DNA from: Siphonodentalium dalli | Taxonomy: Eukaryota; Mollusca; Scaphopoda; Gadilida; Siphonodentaliidae | Assembly: GCA_032622095.1 (NCBI GenBank) | Contig: CP136062.1 | Location: 374,001 to 438,000, forward strand | Length of the DNA stretch: 64,000 nt | Reading direction: 5' to 3' | Part shown: positions 20,701 to 31,969 of the stretch, one piece after another | Numbering within the stretch: position 1 is the stretch's first letter | Layout of the letters: every line of letters starts with the position of its first letter | Made by a program: the position numbers and the translations under genes | Notes under the pieces: generated by a model | Databases searched by the model: none | The model's input: the letters and a program-made list of their open reading frames with translations, nothing else | What the model was told of the DNA's origin: nothing

Positions 20701-22118
20701 GGCGGGGGTATAAAGGTCTGTAATATTGGGGCGAGGGGTATAAAGGTCTGTAATAATGGGGCGGGGGTATAAAGGTCTGTAATAATGGGGCGGGGGTATA
20801 AAGGTATGTAATAATGGGGCGGGGGGTATAAAGGTCTGTAATAATGGGGCGGGGGTATAAAGGTCTGTAATAATGGGGCGGGGGTATAAAGGTCTGTAAT
20901 AATGGGGCGGGGGGTATAAAGGTATGTAATAATGGGGCGGGGGGTATAAAGGTCTGTAATAATGGGGCGGGGGTATAAAGGTATGTAATAATGGGGCGGG
21001 GGTATAAAGGTCTGTAATAATGGGGCGGGGGTATAAAGGTATGTAATAATGGGGCGGGGGGTATAAAGGTATGTAATAATGGGGCGGGGGTATAAAGGTC
21101 TGTAATAATGGGGCGGGGGGTATAAAGGTCTGTAATAATGGGGCGGGGGTATAAAGGTATGTAATAATGGGGCGGGGGTATAAAGGTCTGTAATAATGGG
21201 GCGGGGGTATAAAGGTCTGTAATAATGGGGCGGGGGGTATAAAGGTCTGTAATAATGGGGCGGGGGTATAAAGGTATGTAATAATGGGGCGGGGGGTATA
21301 AAGGTCTGTAATAATGGGGCGGGGGTATAAAGGTCTGTAATAATGGGGCGGGGGGTATAAAGGTCTGTAATAATGGGGCGGGGGGTATAACGGTCTGTAA
21401 TAATGGGGCGGGGGTATAAAGGTCTGTAATAATGGGGCGGGGGGTCTGTAATAATGGGGCGGGGGTATAAAGGTATGTAATAATGGGGCGTGGGGTATAA
21501 AGGTCTGTAATAATGGGGCGGGGGGTATAAAGGTATGTAATAATGGGGCGGGGGTATAAAGGTCTGTAATAATGGGGCGGGGGTATAAAGGTCTGTAATA
21601 ATGGGGCGGGAGGTCTGTAATAATGGGCGGGGGGTATAAAGGTATGTAATAATGGGGCGGGGGTATAAAGGTCTGTAATAATGGGGCGGGGGAATAAAGG
21701 TCTGTAATAATGGGGCGGGGGAATAAAGGTCTGTAATAATGGGGCGGGGGGTATAAAGGTCTGTAATAATGGGGCGGGGGGTATAAAGGTCTGTAATAAT
21801 GCGGCGGGGGGTATAAAGGTATGTAATAATGCGGCGGGGGGGGTATAAAGGTATGTAATAATGGGGCGGGGGGTATAAAGGTCTGTAATAATGGGGCGGG
21901 GTATAAAGGTCTGTAATAATGGGGCGGGGGGTCTGTAATAATGGGTCGGGGGGTATAAAGGTCTGTAATAATGGGGCGGGGGGTATAAAGGTCTGTAATC
22001 ATGGGGCGGGGGGTATAAAGGTCTGTAATAATGGGGCGGGGGTATAAAGGTCTGTAATAATGGGGCGGGGGTATAAAGGTCTGTGATAATGGGGCGGGGG
22101 GGTATAAAGGTCTGTAAT
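11796..22118. repeat. 10.3-kb minisatellite of 29-30-bp units, each with a TATA box and a GC box
   Basis: About 350 head-to-tail units follow the pattern TATAAAGGT[C/A]TGTAATAAT followed by GGGGC and five or six Gs. TATAAAG recurs every 29-30 bp on the plus strand, alternating with GGGGCGGGG, an Sp1/KLF-type GC box that is also half of a G-quadruplex. Common variable positions are C/A in GGT[C/A]TG, AAAGG versus AAATG, and the number of Gs; rarer variants (GCGGAGG, GCGGAAG, TGCGGCG, TAACGG, TAATATT) mark duplicated blocks. The minus strand of the unit contains no stop trinucleotide, which explains several giant ORFs. Unit identity is very high, implying recent expansion or active homogenisation. 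It is bounded by T/G-rich low-complexity DNA on the left and a segmental duplication on the right. Confidence 0.97.
16260..21650. repeat. higher-order duplication inside the satellite
   Basis: Rare unit variants recur in the same order. TAAATGTATG at 16301 and 18752, GTATTAAGG at 16472 and 18923, TGCGGCG at 16579 and 19030, and GCGGAGG at 17431 and 19882 all share an offset of about 2,451 bp. GCGGAGG repeats again at 20203 and 20525 (steps of about 321 bp). Beyond that the offset becomes about 2,944 bp (TAATATT 17781/20725; TAACGG 18441/21385; a deleted unit 18669/21613). A 2.45-kb block was therefore duplicated and one copy grew by local 321-bp (11-unit) expansions. A separate 354-bp (12-unit) duplication lies at about 13,186/13,540. 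Confidence 0.8.
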
Positions 22119-22131
22119 CTCTTATATATGT

Positions 22132-22878
22132 GACATTCTCCGATAATATTGTACTTTAGGGAAATAGTTCGGATCCTCATATATCTGCGGGTTTGTAGAA
22201 CAAGGCAAGTTCATCCCCAAGAGGAAGTTATCCCGTTATGCGATAACGCAGAGGAAATAGACACTGTTATACTCATTATACTCATGTTGCTTAATCACGA
22301 GGGTGACAAGAGTGGCTCTTGCCGACCAACTGCATGACATCACAGTTTATATAACGTTTCAGCATGCGTTTATGATTTTTGTTCTCCAACACGAGATGCA
22401 AAAATGCGACCCGAATAAGTATAAGATTATTGTTTATAGACTAGAAGATCCTTCGTTAATATACATAATATCGGTCCCAGGTAGTTTCTGGGGCATCGAC
22501 ACTGTCCAAAACGATCGGATCATGTCTTTCTAAGTTGATAAACGCATACGGCGGCGGCTGAAGCACGACGCAACACATCATCGTGCATTTAGGTTCATAT
22601 TGGACTTATTTTATTCTAAATTTAGCCCATAGTGGACTTGGTGTAAACATAGTTTATTCCAATCAAAATAATAACATATTCAAAATTTGACAACATTTTA
22701 CAGTAAAATAGAATAATATAGATGATCGATTGATTGGAAAGGGGATTAAACAACAAGCCCAAGGCTTTTATTAGGTTTGCTCCCCTTTGGTTTCGCTCCC
22801 GCTCTTCATTACGTGTAGAGGGGGGTCGGACGGAAAGGAATGAAAATATTATAATTATAGTAATGATGATGTTGTGAG
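22132..22878 (+). repeat. segmental duplication, copy 1 (about 748 bp)
   Basis: It begins at GACATTCTCCGATAAT and ends at GATGATGTTGTGA. It is highly similar to 23464-24212 apart from small indels. Copy 1 directly abuts the TATA/GC satellite; copy 2 does not. Confidence 0.9.
22360..22533 (+). pseudogene. beta-propeller (NHL/TRIM-like) exon remnant
   Basis: After an AACGTTTCAG acceptor-like site, the frame ends in a segment with the look of a beta-propeller blade (KIIVYRLEDPS, then VPGSFWGIDTVQNDRIMSF) and stops at TAA 22531-22533. The pattern of a 'VPG-x-x-W-G-I' strand pair resembles NHL blades of TRIM2/TRIM71-type proteins common in molluscs. The duplicate at 23690-23857 has an indel that breaks the frame. 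This is a family-level impression from one blade. Confidence 0.35.
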
Positions 22879-23392
22879 AATCCTTCAGACTTGTTTGTGA
22901 TCGGCACCAACATTTACGTAAATTCCGTTACTGCAAACACTTTATTCGAGATACGCGCTGATGGAACAGCGTGTCGGGCCGTGATAACAAGAGACTCGAT
23001 CAGTGAACCATGGAGTGTGTGCTATGATGCTTATAGACAACGGTTAGCCATCAACACAAACTGTAGTGATGGTGAGACAATCATGTTATACAAAGACAGT
23101 GTCTGATCATTCCTATGCATGCATGCATGCAGCCTATTAAACTGGAAATAAGCCCAAGTTGAACTTATTTGAAAAACACAAATATGACCAAATCGGCATT
23201 ATTTTGAATCTGAACGCGCTATATGAACCTAAATCAACCTACCAGTTGTACGCTCTATAAAATGCGTTTTTACTTTGGCCTGCGCCATAAAACGGAATAA
23301 TGGGTATAAGTCCACTATGGGCTTGTTTCAGAATCAATTAAGTCTAATATGAACATATGTGAATATTTAAGTCCAATATGAACCTATTTGCA
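22588..23392. repeat. inverted repeat flanking the propeller exon
   Basis: GGTTCATATTGGACTTATTT and GCCCATAGTGGACTT at 22588-22640 reappear inverted at about 23305-23392. The arms enclose the exon-like segment at 22891-23106. A further diverged relative of the right arm lies at about 24767-24915. Confidence 0.6.
22891..23106 (+). pseudogene. terminal exon-like fragment of an NHL/beta-propeller protein
   Basis: The 71-codon frame follows a TCCTTCAG acceptor-like site near 22880 and ends at TGA. It reads as a propeller blade (TNIYVNSVTANTLFEI, then EPWSVCYDAYRQRL), the order expected after the blade at 22360-22533. It lies between the two copies of the 748-bp duplication. No upstream catalytic or B-box exons are in the window, so it is a fragment or the last exon of a gene interrupted by the satellite. 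Confidence 0.4.
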
Positions 23393-23463
23393 CGAGGACA
23401 TCTTGGTGCATGACGTAACGTACATTATGGACCCCACCATCGGAAATGTTCTCATATAATCGG

Positions 23464-24212
23464 AGACATTCTCCGATAATATTGTACTTTAGGGAAATAT
23501 ATCGGATCCTCATATATCTGCGAGTTTGTGGAACAAGGCAAGTTCATCCCCAAGAGGATGTTATCCCGTTATGCGATAACGCAGAGCAAATAGACACTGT
23601 TATACTTGTCGTCGGTAATACTCATGTTGCTTAATCAAGAGGGTGACAAGAGTGGCATGACGTCACAGTTTATATAACTTTTCAGCATGCGTTTAGGTTT
23701 TTCTTTCTCCAACACGAGATGCAAAATTGCGACTCGAATAAGTATAAGATATTGTTTATAGACTATAGAAGATCCTTCATTAATATACATAATATCTGTC
23801 CCAGGTAGTTTCTGGGGCATCGACACTTTCCAGAACGATCGGATCATGTCTTTCTAAGTTTATAAACGCATATGTCGGCGGCTCACGCACGGCGCAACAC
23901 ATCATCGTGCATTTAGGTTCATATTGGACTTATTTTATTCTGAAATTGGCCCATAGTTGACTTGGTGTAAACATAGTTTATTCCAATCAAAATAAAAACA
24001 TATTTAAACATTTTGACAAACATTTTACAGTAAAATAGAATAATATAGATGATCGATTGATTGGAAAGGGGATCAAACAACAAGCACAAGGCTTTTATTA
24101 AGTTTGCTCCCCATTTGGTTTCGCGCCCGCTCTTCATTACGCGTAGAGGGGGGGGGGGGGTCGGACGGGAAGGAATGAAAATATTATAATTATAGTAATG
24201 ATGATGTTGTGA
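23464..24212 (+). repeat. segmental duplication, copy 2
   Basis: Matches 22132-22878 with scattered substitutions and short indels, including a longer G run near 24150. Confidence 0.9.
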
Positions 24213-24244
24213 TAAGCAGGGAGAGAGAGATGAGAGATAGTGAA

Positions 24245-24248
<4 letters not shown>

Positions 24249-24302
<54 letters not shown>
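24249..24302. repeat. (AT)n(AG)n compound microsatellite
   Basis: About 20 AT units are followed by about 7 AG units. Confidence 0.95.
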
Positions 24303-24303
<1 letters not shown>

Positions 24304-25523
24304 TAAAGGGAATGAGATGCTGGAAGATGGGGCAGTGGTGAGGAGTTTTCAATAATTCAGTTGAGTTGTTGCTTAATAATAATGATTCTCGTCTATAGTA
24401 TTCTTTGTGCACCAGGCGCCATGGGAGGGGGTCAATCGCAGCTATTAATTGTATCATCCGTTAATAAGTAATCAAACATATATAGTGGGGAATATTATGC
24501 TGCTGCATAACTCGACCGGAATCCAAAGCCATTCGTTATCCGTACATGTGATAGAATCATGCGAATCTTTGTTCTCATGATATATGTCTGTACTGCATTA
24601 AATGTTTGTTGGTTTTCGCGAAGGCTAAGCTCCCCTGATCCCCGCAATAGAATGTTCTCAGATAGCCACAGTGAAAACATTGTATAAAGAGCATACATCT
24701 GTATGGCAGGTCGTGAGTTGGTTTATTCGTGTTATTTTCCAGCCTGTTTTTGTGAAACAATAAGTACAATACGGACTTATTTCACATTGAAATATAGTCC
24801 CTTATAGGGATGTTTTGAAAACCAACGTTTATGCCCATATATAGAGCGTAATTGAGTTTTCAAATAATGCCGATATGAGCTTCTTTCGTGCAATTATAAA
24901 ATAAGCCCGTCTTGTGCATCAATTTTCTACGCTTATTAAATTTATCATTATCATGTTATACACATCCTGTCATTCATATCCTGTACTCTTCAACTTGGCC
25001 TAGAGCTGTCCTCCGTTCTTCTTATACAAAATATATACTCCTTGTCTTTTTTTCTTCAGGTTTCTGAGGAGATAACTCAACAATAGCGATGTCTCGCTTG
25101 TTGTTCGATCCTCTTCGCCCTCATCTATTCTAAAGCATGTCATAAACATTTGTAAAAAATATTATATAATTATGTTCTGTGAGGGTAGACATAAATATTG
25201 TTTAAACCAAAAGTCGGGACCCGATTTTCTAAATATCATGTCCTGTAGCTTCATTCTATAGGGTAGCACCATAAATATATATAAGCTCAAAATAAATAAT
25301 CACACATATTCAATGTAGCACCACACAGCTCATTATCTATATATATACTGTACTATTTAAATGTGTAATTTCATTACACTCCGTAATATCTGCATTGATG
25401 GTCAGTGTATGAAATAAATTTATTTGAAATACGTCTGTGGCATATAATGTCCGGATTTAGATACGAATTTTAAGCCGCTTTGGCCTTCAGTCAAACTAAA
25501 GCCGATAAGGTGATAAAGACATC
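24303..25523. other. gene-free spacer
   Basis: AT-rich DNA with no supported gene. It contains a diverged dispersed repeat at about 24767-24915 that is related to 23160-23390. Confidence 0.5.
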
Positions 25524-25992
25524 CAAAGGCACGGGCGGCGTTCGTTGCAGAAATATTCATATTTGTTAAAATCGCCATCAACAGAAGGAATGTTAAAATA
25601 TATATAGTGTTATTCATATGCTAAACATAATCAACGCGTAAATAGTATATTGTCGTCAAGACGTGCGACTGTGCGCGTAAACAAGAGCCTGCTCGTGTTA
25701 CAGAAGTATTCTATTGGTTAGTTACACACAAATGATATAAACGCTCTTTATTATTTCCATATCAGGAAAACTGTAACAAATAACGCTCTTTATGTTCACC
25801 ATATCCGGATCTAAACAAAAGCCAGATTCCGTAACGTGTTTTGCTTTTGTTTACATTTGACAATAACATACTGTGTATGCCATATTTCTGATTGGTGTAA
25901 GAACAAAGTCTGTCTATATTTTACTATTATTTCTCTTTATGGCGGTTTTTGACGGAGGTGACTATTTTAACAGCATACCCGCCGCCCGTTAT
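25524..25992 (-). mobile_element. MITE copy 1 (ACGGGCGGCGTT termini), reverse orientation
   Basis: The ends are AAAGGCACGGGCGGCGTT and its inverted counterpart (GCCGCCCGT near 25981). The interior is collinear with the reverse complement of 40067-40588, including a pair of AAAGAGCGTT motifs (here inverted at 25740-25752 and 25782-25793). No transposase is encoded, so it is a non-autonomous DNA element. Confidence 0.75.
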
Positions 25993-26300
25993 TTTAAGTA
26001 GCCTTCTGTGCGTATATTGCCATCACTCACATGTATTGTAAGCACGAGCCACAACATTATTTTTTATTTCTTCTATGAGCGATTAATTTTAATAAAGTGG
26101 TAAGTCTTTTTAAGGCGACAGAGTGCAAGAGACGGAGCCATGGTGCAAGAGTGATATGATATTTAAGGGGCTCTTATGTCAGTTCTGACAACACGGATAC
26201 ATGCAGTGAACCCTGAAGATTATAGTCCCGTTATAACTGCTACATTTTTTTATTTAGACGACATACATGGCTCATGCATGGGAAACTCCATATAACATCT

Positions 26301-26335
26301 TGATAGTTTGATAGTTTGATAGTTTGATAGTTTGG
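26301..26335. repeat. TGATAGTTT tandem repeat
   Basis: Four near-perfect copies of an 8-9-bp unit. The following 26405-26507 contains an 18-bp inverted repeat (CCTTAACCACAGCAGAAT and its complement) with a loop of about 60 bp. Confidence 0.9.
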
Positions 26336-26498
26336 AAGTAACGATATGGTAAATGTCATTAAATACACCAACCATCGATCTACAGTATGCTCTAAATAAT
26401 CGACACCTTAACCACAGCAGAATTATGGCTTGTTGTCATTCATCGGAAAGCCATATTTCCGACTAAATCATGAAAAAATACCCATCATTCTGCTGTGG

Positions 26499-26800
26499 TT
26501 AAAGGTACGGTTGGCCTTGGCGGTGGGTATTCTGTGAAAATAATTCCACCCGTCAAAAACCGCCACAAACAGAAAGAACATCAAAATGTAGACAGACTTT
26601 GTCCGTATACAAATAAGAAATATCGCATAAACAGTATGTTATTGTCATATGTTTGACTAGTGTCATGTAAACAAGAGCATAACAAGTTACTTTTCTGGTG
26701 TTTGTTTATATTATGATGTTACAAATAAAGAGCGTTCTTTGTTGGTGAATTCCTGATATGTAACTTATAAAGAGCGTTTATGCCATTTGTGTGTGGTTAG
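26499..26800 (+). mobile_element. MITE copy 2, 3'-truncated
   Basis: Collinear with the left half of 40067-40588: a diverged terminus, then the GTCAAAAACCGCCA segment, the AAACAGTATGTTATTGTCAT segment, and the paired motifs at 26724-26736 and 26766-26778. The right half is missing. Confidence 0.7.
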
Positions 26801-26929
26801 CTAGTAGCATTTAGTCCAGGAGATATTGGTCGACCTCTGCACCCACAGGACTTAACTTCACCCCACTAGTGTTCTTCCTTAAGGTTTCCTCTAATTTTGT
26901 TCACTTGTTAACAAGAAAAAAAAGTGGCC

Positions 26930-28020
26930 GCAGAGACTCCAGACAAGATGCGTCCATCATGGCGGCCATTTTTTTAATTGCACCAGGTCTCTTTGATCGC
27001 CATTATAGTAAAGATGATAGCACATGCGGTCCTGTTTCTGCTCGATTCGTTATGCTAATATACAACGCTTACAAATTAGCCAAAAATCCGACACCAGAAT
27101 CCAATATGGCGGCCAAGATGGCCGCCGAAATGTGAAAATATGCTATTTTTCTGACATGTTACAACATTTCGTTTGTCTCTGTGGGAAAATGTTAGAATTT
27201 TTGCGTCATGTTATACATTTATCATATAGAGGAGTCATTGGCGCACACATGGGGACCATAATATGCATTCATTGCGGGATATTTGTGTCCGATATCACGT
27301 TTTCCCAAATGCCGTTATCATAGGTCAAAGCCGAATCTCCGTTAATAACGCGATGTTATGTTTCGAATCAATGAATGTTATTGCTATTATAACAACACCC
27401 ATGTATATATATATATTTGCAGGAGATACTCGAGCTAGGATTCCTCTTATACCTGAGTTGAGGAATATTTACCCAAATCCAAGATGGCGATCAAAATGGC
27501 CACCAGAAATAAAACAATCGCCGAAAATCGCTTATTGTAACATCAGTGAGCATTATTGTCATGACAACTCCACACCTGCTTACTATTGTAAGTTGGGAAC
27601 ACTTAGGCGAAGAACTTTCCTTGTACCATATCCAAATAAAAGTCCCCCAAATCCAAAATGGTACCCACAATGGCGGACAGATTTTGAAAAATCACAGAAA
27701 TTCCCTCATATTCATATCATTGGGCATTATTGTCGAGACAACTCCATCCATGCGTACAGTAGAGTTGGAAATACTGAGGTGAAGTAATTACCGTACATCT
27801 CATGCAAGAAATGGTTTTCCAAATCGAAGATGGCGGCCAAAATGGCGTCCGAAAATTGAATACACGCCTACATTCCTTTACTTTCTTAGGATGGGCGTTA
27901 TTGTTTCGCGATTTCTACCCACCATTACATGTTGATATGTATGATTATTCATTAGGGTTTGGCAAGTGATACTCACAGTCAATATGGCGGCCAAACTGGC
28001 GGGTAGAAATTGAAAAGAAG
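26930..28020. repeat. degenerate tandem repeat with ATGGCGGCC cores
   Basis: Phrases such as AAGATGGCGGCCAAAATGGC recur at about 26961, 27103, 27481, 27655, 27828 and 27981, a period of about 150-190 bp with one unit skipped. ORFs across it are incidental. The family resembles 55.8-59.2 kb in its core phrase only. Confidence 0.7.
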
Positions 28021-28616
28021 CCGATATTATCACATACTAATTTCAACTTTTTGTCATAATATTGATTTGTTCCAATGTAAGTCGTAGCCTTTTGGATGGA
28101 TGAAAATCCACAATCGCGATGTGGCATTTCAAAATCCATTCTCCACTAAGGGCTCATACTGGCCGTAACCGTATATGGGTGCGCCGAATAGTCATATTAT
28201 GACTTCCAAGAATCAAAACAACAGTACCTGAGCTTATTCTGAATTGCATTCAGCATTATCTAGACTCGTTTCCGTCTCTTCGTCAGATTAATCTATCTCA
28301 CTCACATCAACAGTTCTTCTTCGTAGAATGTTTCAAACAATACATATGCCGGTGTCCAGCTCACGTGTTTGTTTCGAAAGCTTGGAATTCTTAGCGAGCT
28401 TCATTCGTGGTATAGCTTATGGTATAATTCAGATGCTTCATATGGGGTATATGCGTCATCTTGTGCGATACGCTATAAAGGTATTCGGTCGATGCGTATA
28501 ATAGCTTTCAGAAGGACCTATCTATCTGCGTATTGTCAGCTTTGGTGACCTAATGGGGATAACAACGTGTACACCTGGTGATTTTCCCAAACAGCCACTT
28601 CTCAGTATATGGTTCA
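28021..28616. other. gene-free spacer
   Basis: No gene or clear repeat is seen. Confidence 0.4.
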
Positions 28617-29236
28617 TCAATTCACATACTCATATAATGCACTGACGTACCCGGACAACTTCTGTATATGACTTCGAATGTTGAAAGCCCGACATTTTAC
28701 GGATGCATTTCTGCTAAGGCGTAGATTCTCTCGGCCACGATTACAGAAATAAATCATAAAATCTTGGAAAACCTTGTCTTGCAGTCCACGCGGAGTGCCC
28801 ATCTTCAGAAAATCATACAGTTTCTTCAGATCTTCTTTACTCAGTGCGTCCTTGTTGGTCATCTTCGTCTTACCCTCATGTTTCAATTTGGCTATACACG
28901 GAATATTCTGTTTGAGCTGGTGAATTCAGGTGAATTTACATTGTCCAAATTGTTGAACTTCTCGAAGTGTTTTTGCAGTCCATACCGGATTGACAGCATA
29001 GATTTATGTGTGTACAATTCTCCATCACTCTTTCTAGCAGCCGCATAAAACGATTTGAGAATGGAATCCAATTCCGAAGCAGCGACATCAGCCGAAGGAA
29101 TTTCCACATATTGTTCGGAGCAGTACGTTTTTAGAATGTTCACGGCACTTTTGATGACATTCTTTGTGCTTAGAGAATCTCTATTCTCTAACAAGTAATT
29201 GATGTCATCCTCGGAAATATCAGAAAATCGAGACAT
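28617..29236 (-). pseudogene. Crypton/KIAA1958-like (DUF3504) tyrosine-recombinase-related fragment
   Basis: The N-terminal part (ATG at 29236) reads SRFSDISEDDINYLLENRDS and later an AARKSDGELYTHKSMLSIRYGL block, with the frame ending at a TAG near 28892. The homologous continuation resumes in another frame (SKEDLKKLYDF, then GLQDKVFQDFMIYFCNRGRENL) down to 28617. This order is typical of KIAA1958/QRICH1/ZMYM-like proteins derived from Crypton recombinases. The break (stop plus frame change near 28886-28895) and the absence of the C-terminal catalytic region mark it as a decayed copy. The stretch to 29530 upstream has no further exon I can support. Confidence 0.65.
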
Positions 29237-29339
29237 AATTGTGTTGTTTATCAAGCGTGACAATGCGGAAATCCGGTATAATTAAAAACCGAAACCGGAA
29301 ATTTCCGGAAATAGCCGAAACGTCACGAAATTCGTTCGG

Positions 29340-29420
29340 GCCAGTCAACAGTTCGCTCGGAGCACAGTCAACAGTTCGCTCGGAGCCAGTCAACAGTTCG
29401 CTCGGGTCGGGCAACAGTCC
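29340..29420. repeat. 23-bp tandem repeat (CAGTCAACAGTTCGCTCGG)
   Basis: Three and a half units lie upstream of the recombinase fragment. A TGACGTCA site (CRE-like) follows near 29426. Confidence 0.85.
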
Positions 29421-29576
29421 ACCCGTGACGTCACGAATGCTGACCGTGATTGCAAATCCGGCAACAATTCATTCAGGGCGGGCAACAGTTCGTTGCGGCG
29501 TTATGAACGCGAATTTGGCGCTAACCAGTTAATTCTAAATCCCAATGATTTACGTAGTAAAACTCTACAATCGGGT

Positions 29577-29722
29577 AACAATGCAAAATACACTCGTCTG
29601 CACAAACACCATGGTAATTATAATGACAATGAATAAATGGGTGGAGTAATACATTCATTTTCATTATAATTACCATGTTTTTGCGTCGTTCACAGAGCAC
29701 ACAAGTGTATTTTGCACCATTG
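29577..29722. mobile_element. fold-back MITE-like element, about 145 bp
   Basis: A left arm of about 50 bp (GCAAAATACACTCG ... ACCATGGTAATTATAATG) is inverted at about 29651-29714, with a 16-bp centre. The whole element would form a long hairpin. Confidence 0.65.
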
Positions 29723-31969
29723 CTGCATATAGTCTGCTAAGGAGACGGTCACATTAACATATTGTACAACAACAGTTTTTCAAAATAAAAATTAAGTGTT
29801 TGCTGCGTATTCCAATTGTTTACTAACCGGGTTCCCAATCTGATGTCCAGTGTTATCTGATACACATTAAAACTGATACTTGAAGCCTATATGATTGCTA
29901 CATGAAACAGCCCTTGAAATTGGCATTTGTCTTCTATATTATTTGACAATTTCTTTATAACTGCATGAAATTATATATCCGCTTCTACGGCATTACATTT
30001 TGCATAGCTAAAATTTCTAGGGCTGCCTGTATACCGGAATACGGTATACTGAGATCCAGCCAATAAACCCATCACAGTACATGTTGGTGCCGATAGTTGT
30101 ATATCCAATTTCAAGTGTCAGAGTCATGCACACTGAATTTAAGTTTTAAATTCAGATCACCCACTATTGCCAGTGTTGTATTATTCCATATTAGTGTAAC
30201 GGTTGCCTCATCCATTTATGATGACCATTCAACAAACATAAGTTATATATTTATCACGATGGTGCCCTTATCAAATGGTATTTAAGTAGGACGTCCTATG
30301 GGATTGTTGTGATACATACACAGTTTACACTTAACATTGCGACGAGCAGAAAATTGGCTTGGAAATAGGAAATTTTGACACACTTGGTGTCAGACCAGAC
30401 GAGGTATTTTAAATTGGCAGATAAGCCATCATGCGGATTTATTTGATGATAGATATGATAGACAATCCACGCCTCAAATCAAGCCAAATAATTTATCAAC
30501 TTTCTCGTGTTACGGTTATAAAAGGTTGAAAATACATCTTAATATGTAATTCTTTATATGTAAATTGTAATTGTTACTAGACTTCGGCCTTTGAAATTTT
30601 GTCACATAATACTAGCAATATATCGGTGTACATTTTAACCCAGTCTTATCAGTATCGTGTTGGTAAAATAAAAACAATTCAAAGCAAATCCGGAGGTGGG
30701 TGGTCAAATCTATGAAAAAACATGTTTTACACCCTCATGTCAATTTTTCATTGTATAGCTTATAGGCCCTGGTAGGCCCTCTGTAATACTTACAAATATT
30801 ATGAAAGATAAAATTGGTATGAGTTAACCAAATGGTTAACAAAATAACGGGGCTATTTAAATATGACACAACGATTTACCGTAAGTATAATCTTGATAAA
30901 ACCGGTAATAGTTCATTGTACATGTTTGTGTAGGTACATGTACATCTCAATCGGCCACATTAGAGTTAGCAAAATTATTCTCTTTAGTGTCTGATCTCCA
31001 TCATTTGTTGGTGATTACACAGGAATTTGTGAACACTGGTGGGTGACTAATACTTGTGGGAAACAAACTATATTGTTTGCAGGTTTGGGTTATTTGCCAC
31101 GAAATTGCCAGATGAACAACAAATATGTTCAATCCTGCAAATTTGTTCTACCGGTACCTCTCTCCTCCCCAACTATGTGATATCGACTAAAGTAATGAAA
31201 AGCCACATGGTTCAGGGAACATTATATCATGTTATATAATATACGTGCACCAGTACATGCACACAATAAGAGTCACATGTCAGTTTTCTGGGAAATCACA
31301 CCACTTGTATTATTACTATAGTAGTTAGTTATAAGTCTCTGTCCTTCAAAAACATGTTTCACAACCGGTTGATTTATTTGACATCTCTCTTCCTCTTATT
31401 GACATTATTCTTCAAACATTAATGAAATATCACCACATGAAACTAAATCTAATTTAATTAATTCCTATTTCCAACCTCAAAACCTGTAAATATTATTTTT
31501 CAATGTGTTTGGATTCACATACACATGTTCTTCGAATCACTCAAATGAAACGCCATTTATAGCTATTTAACTCAGCTTCTTGTTATTATACTCAACAAAT
31601 CACTAACACGTCAATTTCCATTTGGACAGAATGTTTTCGCCGTTTATACAACTATTGTCTTGAAGGCGCTAGTACGGATCATGTGCAGACCCAGACATTT
31701 TGAAAACCTTATTCTGAGTTTTAAATTCTCAGTCTAAAAACTACAATGGATTATATTGTATTACTATTGGTTTTAAAGAATACCAGCACATGTCGATAAA
31801 AGTAGTTTAATACATGAATAGTTTGTAAAAAGTGTTTTTATAACCCATTTTACTTTGAAGTGATTCCCCAGAAAACAGGTATATGACCCATACATGTACA
31901 CCATAAATAATAATAATAACTAGAGGTCAGATTCCATGAAATACCAGCACTTTTACAGTAGAGCGGACA
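29723..31969. other. gene-free AT-rich spacer
   Basis: No coding region, RNA gene or clear repeat array is recognised. Short ORFs lack family resemblance. Confidence 0.5.

Noticed and set aside
11796-22118. CRISPR-like array
   Set aside because: Units are contiguous with no unique spacers, and the DNA is eukaryotic.
11635-22180. Several giant minus-strand ORFs (334 to 2,444 codons) with Tyr/Pro/Thr/Ile-rich repeats that look like a structural or silk-like protein
   Set aside because: The minus strand of the 29-30-bp unit contains no stop trinucleotide, so all three frames stay open and the peptide shifts frame whenever the unit length changes. There is no promoter, signal peptide or conserved frame.
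27263-27787. 174-codon plus-strand ORF
   Set aside because: It runs through the ATGGCGGCC tandem repeat, its peptide repeats with the DNA period, and no family resemblance is visible.
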